Source of the DNA: Pegoplata infirma
Lineage: Eukaryota; Arthropoda; Insecta; Diptera; Anthomyiidae
NCBI GenBank assembly: GCA_963921195.1
Contig: OY992537.1
Coordinates: forward strand, 79,200,426-79,264,425
Reading direction: 5' to 3'
Length of the DNA: 64,000 nt
Of this stretch, positions 1 through 9,258 are shown in pieces. Made by a program: the position numbers and the translations under genes. The notes under the pieces were generated by a model. The model ran no database searches. It was not told where the DNA came from and worked only from the letters and a program-made list of their open reading frames with translations. Position 1 is the stretch's first letter, and every line of letters begins with the position of its first letter.

Positions 1-631
1 GGGCGCCACGGCTTAAAGTGATCGGATTTGGCTCAAATTAGTTATATATGAAAGATTGTTTCAAGCTCTACAAAAGGGTCTGCGGAATGGAATTTTTAGA
101 CTTTTTTTTTAAAAATTTCTTGAACGTAGGAAAAAACCGTAATTTTTTACAAATTTGAAATGGCGATATCTCGAAAACCGATCGAGTGTTTTTTTTTCGG
201 AAATTTATTTATTAAATTTAAATAATAATTAATAGTAAATAATCAAGCTCGAGGTCTTTTATTTACTATTAATTATATTAATAAAAAGGTCGAATAAAAA
301 CAAACTTATTTAAATTTAACTAATTTTAATTTATTTAAAAGTGACATTTTTTTTTTTAGGTAAAAGTTGAAAAACCGCCAGGTTTGATGGAATAAATCTA
401 AAATCCGTGATCTTAAATTTTCTCCAACATTTTTTTTGTGTAGTTCAAAGCTACATCTTTCTGATAATTAAAAGAAAAGTTGCATATTTTTCATTCCTTC
501 TATGAGAAAGAAATATTTTTATAATGGCTATTTTTGACAAAAGTGCAGTTTATGTGGGACACTTTTATCGAAAAAAAAATGGATGATTTTTTTTTCGTGC
601 GATTCATTTTCACTCAAATTAAAAAAAAAAA
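1..631. other. AT-rich non-coding stretch
   Basis: No gene is visible. The stretch has long A and T runs and a short inverted repeat (about 222-240 against 261-278) around a CTCGAG-containing loop. The words CTCGAG and AAGGTCGAATAAAA near 250-300 recur near 56780-56835, and AAGGTCGAATAAAA again at 57912, so this is probably old repeat sequence. Confidence 0.5.
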
Positions 632-1980
632 CAAGTAAGAGTGTTAAATTCGGCTGTGCCGAATCTTTTATACCCTCCAACACGTTTAAAATTAAAAAAA
701 AAATTGCGGGGGCGTCTGTTTTTTTGGTGGGGTCGGATGGGGGGGGTCGGCGAAGTTGGTGGGGGACACCTGTACCCCCGCTATATATGTTTACACATTA
801 TTTGTTTATGATATTGACGCTAAAATAATAAATTTTTATCGTTATTTTTAATTAATTTCTATAACAACGCCCCTAAAGGTGGCGGCCTGAAAAAATCGAA
901 TTTTCTAACTTGGTCCAAGCGCAGGTCTATGAACATAATATGGCATACAAATGTTACATTTGTTGAGCAAAAATTAAAAAAAAACTCTTAAAAATATCGT
1001 ATTTTTTAGGGGTCGTTTTAGTTCTTCAAGGGGGAACTTTTTCCCCCCTGGTCCGATATTGCCCATCTTCGAACTTAATGTTACCAGTAAAATAAGAGAT
1101 TTGGACTGCATCGTTATTTCTACAGACGGACGGACATCGCTAGAATGTCTTAGATTCTATCATGGATCAATATTATATATGGGGCATTCCAAGCCAGATC
1201 ACTCACTTTTAGACCCGACCCCTTTCGATTTATTTTATTTTTGGATATGTTTTAGGCCTTATTAAATGCAACTTGGACACCAATTTTCAGTCTTTTATTA
1301 CAAGATGGTGTTGAGCAGCGTTGCCAATTTAGCTTTTTTCCCGCTAGATTTAGTTTTTTTTTAAAAATTTTCGCGGGAAAATTTTGCATTTAGCTTTAAG
1401 CGGATTTTTTAGCTTTTTTGAAAATTTTTTGGCTTTTTTTTAGCTTTTTTTAGACTTTCTTTAGACTTTTTTTAGACTTTTTTTAAACTTTTTTCATTAA
1501 ATATCAATGTAAAAAGAGAAGAAACATACATTTTTACTTGAAAAATTTCTAGTTGTGTTCAAAAACACAACTATATTTCAGAAACATCTAACTATTTATA
1601 TTTTAAAGATTGTCTAAATGAGTTTTAGGAAGTTTGTTTTTAATTTAAATTTTTTTTTCAGAATTCTAATAAGTAATTGAAAATTTTTAAAACTTTAATA
1701 AAAATTTTTAAAATGTATTTGGAAATTTCTTAAATATAAATTTGAGAAAATGAAAATTTTTGGAACATATAAAGAAGATTCTAAAATTTATTTAGTATTT
1801 TGTGAAATAAAATTAAAAAATTTTAAATTTTTTTTTTTTTTTTAATTCTGTTTTATATATTGTTGGACTTTATATTTTATAACTGAAGTTTTTATTTATT
1901 TCGGTTTGAGTCCATATTAATTATTTCTGAGAAATAATTATTTTTGTTGTACAATGAGAAAATCTGAAAAAAAATTAATT

Positions 1981-2057
1981 GACAACACAGGCTAAGTGGA
2001 GATGTCGACAGCTTTCGGAAGAAGCCACCCTTCCTTCGTCAGCACTCTTCGATTGTC
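1981..2057 (-). ncRNA. Hammerhead ribozyme, copy 1
   Basis: Read on the minus strand, the order is: outer stem I GACAA, inner stem I GAGUG, core CUGACGA, an extra A, stem II GGAAG/CUUCC with an 8-nt loop, core GAAA, a short stem III, then cleavage triplet CUC followed by CACUU and outer stem I UUGUC. Stem III pairs A-U and G-C next to the core, then has one mismatch, two more pairs and a UCGA loop. The predicted cleavage lies between 1999 and 1998. The unpaired stretches inside stem I and loop II could make the tertiary contact seen in natural hammerheads. This is a self-cleaving RNA that would cut tandem transcripts into 515-nt units. Confidence 0.85.
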
Positions 2058-2994
2058 ACTGTAGGTGTGTAAGATTAAGATCAGCTATTTAAACGTACAT
2101 TATGGTGAAAAAGCGAACGGGAATTATATCACATTGCATTACCCATATGTTACGTTTAGCACGAACTTAATGAATCTATTTTTAACTTTTTCCAACACAG
2201 TTGTAATTTCTTACACTGCACACTGGGCCGAGATGGTAGTTTTTTTGGCCAAAACTAAAAAAAACAAAATTATTAAATTAAAAAAAGCGAATGCACTATT
2301 GTATTAAGTATGACTTGCTGCACCTTGTCTGTAATTTTTGTAAAAATCGGTACACCCATTCTCTTGGAATGATCCATCAAAGATAAAATATGTATGCTTA
2401 AATCTCCATATACCGTAATCAAAAAAGCTAGCAAATTTATACATTATTAAGATGGGACCTTGTTTTTTTTTGGGGATTAATTTATTTGACAAAGGGAAGT
2501 ACAGCATGTAAATGGGTATGAACAGCTCTTTTTCCCTATTTTTTTTTTTGATGATTTTTGATATTTTTATATAAATTTTGAAAAATTGTTCCATTTGATA
2601 TAGTTGTTCCAAAATGTTCCGCGACATAATCCAAAAGTTAGGATGCCAAAATGTTCGTTGGTTTACTAGCTTTCAGACTGACCTGCCCGCTTTTGCCCGT
2701 TTTTCCATCTGCGTATATAATATCAATAGAAAGGGAGATGAACAAGTCTAAAGTTGTTAAAATGAGCCTTTTTTATTGAATTAAATTAATTTTATGAATT
2801 AACAATTTTCAAGTTTTTCCTAAAGTACATACATAGTGTTTTTCTATATTAAAACGGGATAAAATGAAACCCGGTTACCCAAAAACCCGAATACAAAAAA
2901 AAACCGGTTACGAGAAAAACCCGGTTACACGAAAAATATTTTTTTTTATCGTATTAAAATTTGTTTTTAATACATTGAAAAAAAAAAAAAAATT

Positions 2995-4720
2995 ACCCGG
3001 TTAGGCGGTCCTGACAGCTTTTTGAAAGAGTGTGGAACTTTTGATAACGATGAGTTAAAAAAAGGGTTTTTTTAAACGGGTTTTCAAAAAAAAAATATTT
3101 TTTCTAAATTTTATTTCCATTACATTTTTTAAAACGGGCACAAGCTGGCAACTATTATGGAAAGTGTGGATAGGAAGAATAATTCTGGCCCAGACAGTTT
3201 TTTGAAAGGGCGTGGAACTTTTGATAACGATGAGTTTAAAAAAGGGGTTTAAATAAAAAAATATTTTATTTTTTCAAATTTTTAATATTTCAATAACATT
3301 TGCCTAAACGGGCACAAGCGGGCAACATTTTTAGATAGAAGGGATAAAAAGGAAAATTTTGGCCCAGACAGTTTTTTGAAAGGGAGTGGAACTTTTGATA
3401 ACGATGGGCTTAAAAACGGGGTTTACAAAAAAAAATCAGATTTTTATAAACTCTTATTTCAATTAAATTTTTGAAATCGGGCACAAGCGGGAAATTTTTT
3501 TGGAAAGTGTAAATAAAAAGGATAATTCTGGCCCAAACAGTTTTTTGAAAGGGCGTGGAACTTTTGTTTACAATGAGTTTTAAAAAAGGGGGTTTTCACA
3601 AAAATTTTTTTTATTTTTTTTAATTTTTGGTATTTTAATCTCATTTGTGTAAACGGGCACAAGCGGGTAAGTTTTTTCTAAGGTGGGGTTAAAAAAGGCT
3701 AATTCTGGCCCAGACAGTTTCTTGAAAGAGCGTGGAACTTTTAATGAGTTTAAAAAGGGGGGTTTCAGAAAAAAAAAACAAATTTTTTAAATTTTTTATT
3801 AGCTCTTATTAGAAGTAAATTTATTTTTTTTGAAAACGGGCACAGACGAGTAACTTTTTTGGAAAGTGCTGATAAAAAGGGCAATTCTGGCCTAGACAGT
3901 TTTTTGAATGGGCATGGAACTTTTGATGACGATAACTTTAAAAAGGGGGTTTTCAAAAAAAGACAACTTTTTTCCAATTTTTTATAAACTTGTTTCAATT
4001 TAATTTTTGAAAACGGGCACAAGCGGAAAAGTTTTTTGGAAAGTGGGGATAAAAAGGATAATTCTGGCCCAGAGAGTTTTTTGAAAGAGCGTGGAACTTT
4101 TGATGAGTTTAAAAAGGGAGTTTTCAGAAAAAAAAATAATTTTTTCCAATTTTTTATTAGCCCTTATTAAAAGTAAATTTTTGAAAACGGGCACAGGCGG
4201 GCAATTTTTTTGGAAAGTGCTGATAAAAAGGGTAATTCTGGCCCAGACAGTTTTCTGAAAGGGCGTGGAACTTTTTATGACGATGAGTTTATAAAGAGGG
4301 TTTTCAAAAAAAAATGTTTTTTCAATTTTTTATAAGCTCATTTTTCAATTCAATTTTTGAAAACGGGCACAAGCAGGTAACTTTTTTGGAAAGTGCTGAT
4401 ACAAAGGATAATTCTGGTCCAGACAGTTTTTTGAAAGGCCGTGGAACTTTCCATAACGACGAGTTCTTAAAAGGGGGTTTTCAAAAATGAAATAATTTTT
4501 TTCATTTTTTTATAAATTTTATTTAAATTCCATTTTTGAAAACGGGCACAAGCGGGCAACTTTTTTGGAAAGTGTGGATAGAAGGGATAATTCTGGCCCA
4601 GACAGTTTTTTAAAAGGGCGTGGAACTTTTGATAACGATGAGTATATAAAGGGGGTTTTCAAAACAAAAACAATTTTTTTTTTCAATTGTTTATAAACTT
4701 TTTTTCAATTATATTTCGGA
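2995..4720. repeat. Satellite-like tandem array, about 10 copies of 175 bp
   Basis: The block GGCCCAGACAGTTTTTTGAA recurs near 3013, 3188, 3362, 3531, 3706, 3890, 4067, 4241, 4419 and 4597, a spacing of 170-180 bp. Each unit also carries GGGCACAAGCGGG, TGGAAAGTG and GATAACGATGAG. Copies differ by substitutions and short indels. The unit length is not a multiple of three and indels differ, so the short open frames crossing it are incidental. Confidence 0.9.
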
Positions 4721-4724
4721 AAAA

Positions 4725-4895
4725 GGTATATTCACGTGATTTAAATGAAAATCATTCACGCTCACGCGTGAATCACGTTATTTTTAAACTTTTTTTCAAT
4801 TCAATTTTTAAAAACTTTTATATCACGTGATTTAAGTGAAAATCACTCACTCTCACGCGTGAATCACGTTGTTTTTTGAGTCACGCAAATCACGG
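4725..4895. repeat. CACGTGATT / CACGCGTG palindromic words
   Basis: Two copies of a roughly 75-bp block contain CACGTGATTTAA and CTCACGCGTGAATCACGTT, with related fragments to 4895 ending near AGAGACCATCTC. The same vocabulary occurs at 31590-31770, 41795-41995 and 59040-59140. Probably the subterminal region of a hAT-like family. Confidence 0.6.
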
Positions 4896-5439
4896 GACCA
4901 GAGACCATCTCCAATTCAAAAACATAAACAAAAGACAAGTTTCTCTTCATTTGTTTCATCCATAACATCTGTAAATTTTATTAAAAATTAAGTGTCCACC
5001 CTGAAACAGTTTCCTTGTAGGTCCGATTCCAAAAAGTTTCAAGTCACTTATTTATTACCCTAATATAGGCTTATATTCTGAATTTCAACAAAATCGATTA
5101 ACATTTACGACCTGTAGAGACTTTTGGCCAAAAAACCTACCATCTCGGCCCAGTGTGCACTGTAGTAGATTTTCTCAGAGTTGCAACCCTTAGTAGGACT
5201 TTTCAAGTCTTGAAAAATGTCCGTTAGGTTTGAATTTATATTTCGTATTTCTAATTCTTAGAAATATTACTAAATTGCATTGTACCTTATGAGTTGAGTT
5301 TTTAATTCTGTTTTATATATTGTTGGACTTTATATTTTATAACTGAAGTTTTTATTTATTTCGGTTTGAGTCCATATTAATTATTTCTGAGAAATAATTA
5401 TTTTTGTTGTACAATGAGAAAATCTGAAAAAAATTAATT

Positions 5440-5516
5440 GACAACACAGGCTAACTGGAGATGTCGACAGCTTTCGGAAGAAGCCACCCTTCCTTCGTCA
5501 GCACTCTTCGATTGTC
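5440..5516 (-). ncRNA. Hammerhead ribozyme, copy 2 (one stem I mismatch)
   Basis: Same fold as copy 1, with CUGACGA, extra A, GGAAG/CUUCC, GAAA and CUC intact. The plus-strand base at 5455 is C where the other copies have G. This turns the stem I strand CACU into CAGU and breaks the third stem I pair, so activity may be reduced. Predicted cleavage is between 5458 and 5457, 515 bp from copy 1 after removal of the nested element. Confidence 0.8.
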
Positions 5517-5906
5517 ACTGTAGGTGTGTAAGATTAAGATCAGCTATTTAAACGTACATTATGGTGAAAAAGCGAACGGGAATTATATCACATTGCATTA
5601 CCCATATGTTACGTTTAGCACGAACTTAATGAATCTATTTTTAACTTTTTCCAACACAGTTGTAATTTCTTACACATGTCCTAACGGACATTTTTCAAGA
5701 CTTGAAAAGTCCTACTAAGGGTTGCAACTCTGAGAAAATCTACTACAGTGTAAGAAATTACAACTGTGTTGGAAAAAGTTAAAAATAGATTCATTAAGTT
5801 CGTGCTAAACGTAACATATGGGTAATGCAATGTGATATAATTCCCGTTCGCTTTTTCACCATAATGTACGTTTAAATAGCTGATCTTAATCTTACACACC
5901 TACAGT

Positions 5907-5983
5907 GACAATCGAAGAGTGCTGACGAAGGAAGGGTGGCTTCTTCCGAAAGCTGTCGACATCTCCACTTAGCCTGTGTTGTC
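5907..5983 (+). ncRNA. Hammerhead ribozyme, copy 3 (opposite strand)
   Basis: CUGACGA lies at 5922-5928, GAAA at 5948-5951, and the CUC cleavage triplet ends at 5965. Inner stem I pairs AGUG (5918-5921) with CACU (5966-5969); outer stem I pairs GACAA (5907-5911) with UUGUC (5979-5983). All core bases and stems match copy 1. It is inverted relative to copies 1, 2 and 4. Confidence 0.85.
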
Positions 5984-8535
5984 AATTAATTTTTTTCAGA
6001 TTTTCTCATTGTACAACAAAAATAATTATTTCTCAGAAATAATTAATATGGACTCAAACCGAAATAAATAAAAACTTCAGTTATAAAATTTTAAAATATA
6101 AATGAAGATTTCTGAAATGTATTAGTAAACTTTTTTAATATTGTTCCCGTGTAAAAAAATAATTATATCAAAACATATCTCCTTTGATAAAAACATATAT
6201 GGATCATATATAAATGGATGTAATCAGATCTACATCATATTCATATCTGCTTTAGATATTTTTTGATCCGTAAATTGAGTCATTCTGACAATTTTACATA
6301 TATGTATGCACAGTCGACGTATTTACAAACTGTTTTTCTTAATATTCAGAAATTATAAAAGAAATTTCCACTTCCAATATTTCCCAAATTTCTAAACTTT
6401 ATTTGAAAATGTAATTCAAACAATTTGAAATACATTCTGAAATGCAATTGAAAAATCCCCAAAAAAATCTAAATTGTATTCAAAAATTCCTTTGATTTAT
6501 TTGGAAATTTTGTAGACAATGTTTTGAAATTTCTGAAATGCACTTTGAATTTGTTAACGTTAAAGATTTTCTTGATTGTATTATTTTTAATCTTTATTAA
6601 TATATACCTACATTCGAAATTTTCGGAAACATAATTTTTTTCAAATTTATATTTGTTAAATTTTAATATTTTGTTCATTAATAAGCATAATTTTAGTCCC
6701 AAATATGCTATAGAAGGAATAACATATCCCTATTTTGCAATTCAATTGTAAAATTGAAGAAAAAGCTAATTTAAATTAATAAAAAAAAAGTTTAGCTTTA
6801 TTTTTTAGCTTTTTTTTAAATTTTTTAGCTTTTTTTAGCGGGTTTTTTGAAAAAATCTAGCTTTTTTTGTTTTCAAATTCTGGCAACGCTGGTGTTGAGT
6901 AATCAATTTTTCAAAATGGCAATTTTCTCCAAAAAGTTAAAAATTGAAATTTTTAATTAATTTTGACCATTGAAAAATATAGATATTTTAAAAAAAGTTG
7001 GACAACGTTTTGTTGGTATTTAAATGTAATTTTAGAAAAAAAATATGAAAAAATTATTCGAAGTAATTATCACTTATTTTTTGACGTTTAAAAATTAAAA
7101 TCGACTTTTTGCAAAAGTCCGAAACCTTCGATTTTTTTGTAAAAAACTATAAAAATTCTACTCTAAATTACACAACTTTTAAGCCATAACTCGAGATGTG
7201 ATCACAATTCTTTCTATTTTTTTTTTTTAATTTTTAAAATTGCACCTTTTATGTTTGGCTCTGATTTATTTTATGTGGAGCTCCAAAAAAAAAAAAAAAA
7301 ATTGGTAGATACTGACCCTAACTTACCCTAAATATATTCATTTGGAGGTAAATATACGTCTCACAAAAATTTAGGACGATCGGACATGTTTTTTTTAAAT
7401 AGAGATTTCACATTTTTTTAAAAATAGAGATTTCACAAGGGTGTTGAAAATGTAGGCATTTTTAGCACTAATTTAAAAAATGTTAGCAAAACACAATATG
7501 TAAAATACTTGTCATCTAATTACATTTGAACTTGAAGAATAAAAAAATGTTATTACAGTACAAAATTTCAATGAATTTCCAAAATCGTATTATATTGCTT
7601 AATCAAGTGTTCTGCCATACGTTAGATGCCTGGGGAAGTTGTAATAACTTGGCTGATTTCCAACCGATTTCAGTCTTTGGTACCTTATTAGAGAGGCATT
7701 TTACTCCGTATTATAATTCTGTAACCACTTGAATTAAAACTTAACTTAAAATACCAAAAAATTTGAGAAAACAGAAAAAAATTCATATTTTTCCTTCTAA
7801 TCCGTTTTCTAAACTTCAAGGCCCATGCGGAACACCTTATCCATGTCCGATCGTTCTTAATTTTTGTGAGGCGTATTTTTGTCTCGAAATGAATATATCT
7901 AGGGTAAGTTAGGGTCAGTATCTACCAATTTAGTTTTTTTGGAGTACCATATAAAATAAATCAGAGTCAAAAAATAAAAGGTGCAATTTTCAAAATTTGA
8001 AAAAAATAGAACAAATTGCGATCACATCTCGAATTATTGCTTAAACTTGCAGACGTTTGTAAAAAAAAAAATCGAAGGTTTCGGACTTTTTCAAAAAATC
8101 GATTTTAATTTTTAAACGTTAAAAAATAAGTGATAATTACTTCGAATAATTTTTTTAATATTTTTTTCTAAAACTACATTTAGATACCAACAAAAAGTTG
8201 TCCAACTTTTTTTAAGATATCTATATTTTTAACTGGTCAAAATTAATTGAAAATTTTAATTTTTCCATTTTTTTGAAAAAATCGCCATTTTGAAAACTTG
8301 ATTATTCAACACCATCTTGGAATAAAAGGCTGAAAATTGGTGTCCAAGTTACATTTAATAAGAACTAAAACATATCCAAAAATAAAATAAATCGAAAGGG
8401 GTCGGGTCTAAAAGTAAGTGATTTGGCCTGAAATGCCCCATATACTTTGTGGGGTCCCCGACCGATATTTCGATGTGTTACACACGGAATGACAAAGTGA
8501 GTATACCCCCATACTGTGGTTGGAGGGTATAAAAA

Positions 8536-9258
8536 TTGTATGGCCCACTGTAGTGTTCAATTTTTTTCAATGGCGTTGGAATGTGTAAAACAAAATGAAT
8601 TAACCCATTTCGATCCTCTGTTCGATTTTTCGAAGAGTAGAGAACACCTTTTCAAAAAAATATTTGTGTATGAAAAAGGTGAAATTTCGGGTAAATATGG
8701 TTACGAATGAGAGTCTCATCTTTCTGCAATAAAAAAATATCCACACTTGACCACTGCAATTTATAAGCCCGTAAATGCAATGCAAATCAGCCCAGAAATT
8801 GTTTCAAGCAGAAACAAAAATTTATCATTTTTTGATTTTCGGCTTTTAATTTTTTTTTGATTAATTTTAATTTTTTTTAATTTTTATTTATTATCAAATT
8901 CCACTTATTTGAATCATTTTGAAACTATTTATTTTGAAAATAATGAAATAAATTAAAAAAATAGCAAGTAAATCAACATATTAAATATGCATAAAAAGCT
9001 GAAATGCAGACTTTTGTGGGATAACGTTACCTACATTGAAAATTTTTTTGAGAAGATTTTAGAGATCAGCAGGGTGCTAATTAAGCTAAAAAAGTACCTT
9101 TTTCAAAAAGAAAAATAAAATTGAATATTCAATAAAATTGAATATCCAAAATGGGTTAAATAAACTTCTAAGATAAATAATATTTCCATGTATCTTCAGT
9201 GAAATTCATCATTTTATATTTGGAAAAAAAAGTCTCAATAAATTTAAACTTTAAACTT
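8536..9258. repeat. Diverged dispersed repeat, direct copy at 11600-12280
   Basis: The segment from about 8790 (TTTCAAGCAGAAAC) to 9170 (CCAAAATGGGTTAA) aligns by eye with 11955-12275 in the same orientation. GGCCCACTGTA at 8538-8548 faces an inverted TACAGTGGGCC near 11601. These look like outward-facing ends of Tc1-like sequences. No gene is visible. Confidence 0.5.

Larger units (their letters stand above)
2219..5157. mobile_element. TIR element with 5-bp CACTG duplication, inserted in a hammerhead unit
   Basis: The ends read CACACTGGGCCGAGATGG and, inverted, CCATCTCGGCCCAGTGTG; similarity continues about 35 bp inward. The flanks are CACTG at 2214-2218 and 5158-5162. The uninterrupted unit at 44938 reads TTACACTGTAGTAG, which is exactly the predicted empty site. 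A 5-bp duplication with CAC-starting ends would fit Transib, but the superfamily is not settled. There is no transposase. The interior is mostly a 175-bp tandem array and a CACGTGATT-rich segment. Confidence 0.75.
1840..6088. repeat. Tandem and inverted 515-bp hammerhead-bearing units
   Basis: Two direct units (about 1845-2218 continuing at 5158-5300, and 5300-5674) are followed by an inverted unit (about 5678-6088). Subtracting the 2939-bp insertion and its 5-bp duplication, the two direct ribozymes are 515 bp apart. Each unit runs from TTATATATTGTTGGACTT through a hammerhead block to TTTCTTACACTGTAGTAG and AAAATGTCCGTTAGGT. A further unit lies at 44609-45128. Tandem and head-to-head units with a hammerhead recall Penelope-like element pseudo-LTRs or retrozymes (inference). 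No reverse transcriptase or GIY-YIG frame was found. Confidence 0.75.
5299..6088. repeat. Large inverted repeat (head-to-head hammerhead units)
   Basis: 5299-5674 and about 5742-6088 are inverted copies, separated by some 65 bp that are themselves part of the unit. A transcript of either strand would fold into a hairpin of about 350 bp and contain one sense and one antisense hammerhead. Confidence 0.85.
1316..6891. mobile_element. hAT-like non-autonomous element with 8-bp target duplication
   Basis: The ends are CAGCGTTGCCA and TGGCAACGCTG, an 11-bp perfect terminal inverted repeat. The flanks are GTGTTGAG on both sides (1308-1315 and 6892-6899), a perfect 8-bp target duplication. An 8-bp duplication with CAG-starting ends is typical of the hAT superfamily. 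Subterminal TTTAGCTTTTTT words (1340-1470 and 6790-6870) are likely transposase-binding repeats. There is no transposase; the interior is filled by hammerhead-bearing repeats (1840-6088) and AT-rich sequence. It sits within the left arm of the TA-site foldback element. Confidence 0.85.
1180..8440. mobile_element. Long-TIR foldback element at a TA site, itself interrupted
   Basis: The left end TGGGGCATTCCAAGCCAG and right end CTGAAATGCCCCA are inverted copies flanked by TA (1178-1179 and 8441-8442), inside the TA run of the surrounding mini-me-like element. The left arm covers 1180-1315 and continues at 6900-7390. The right arm is about 7840-8440. Arms are roughly 640 bp with scattered mismatches. 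Removing the nested hAT-like element gives an original length near 1.7 kb. A TA duplication suggests Tc1/mariner-type mobilisation. The central part (about 7520-7860) resembles 20620-20960 in another foldback element of this window. No transposase frame is present. Confidence 0.7.
632..8535 (-). mobile_element. mini-me/DINE-like element, split by nested insertions
   Basis: The left part (632-1179) starts with the hairpin ATTCGGCTGTGCCGAAT and TATACCCTCCAAC, and holds a short GACGGACGGAC run followed by a TA-rich run. The right part (8441-8535) resumes with the CTTTGTGGGGTCCCCGACCG block and ends GTTGGAGGGTATAAAAA. TATACCCTCCAAC and GTTGGAGGGTATA form inverted ends. The same architecture occurs uninterrupted at 28065, 28871, 41044 and 61519. 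A (TA)n run plus a (GTCY)n run around a conserved core is the hallmark of dipteran mini-me elements, which are related to DINE-1/Helentron-associated elements. The family name is an inference from that architecture. Strand is set so that the hairpin end is 3'. It carries no protein. About 7.3 kb of nested DNA interrupts it at the TA run. Confidence 0.75.

Noticed and set aside
2065..2307. Open frame repeated at 2065 (+), 5524 (+) and 5899-5681 (-) with the same first 50 residues
   Set aside because: The shared start is GTG rather than ATG. The frames only reflect the repeated 515-bp unit next to the hammerhead and differ after the repeat ends.
3459..4194. Series of minus-strand frames with similar KTPF...PFKK peptides
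   Set aside because: They arise from the 175-bp tandem array. Unit length and indels break the frame between copies.
2995..4720. Possible CRISPR-like array
   Set aside because: Eukaryotic context; whole units repeat and there are no unique spacers between short identical repeats.
7526..7732. 68-codon frame as a gene
   Set aside because: It lies in the centre of a foldback element and a diverged relative at 20650-20850 does not keep the frame.
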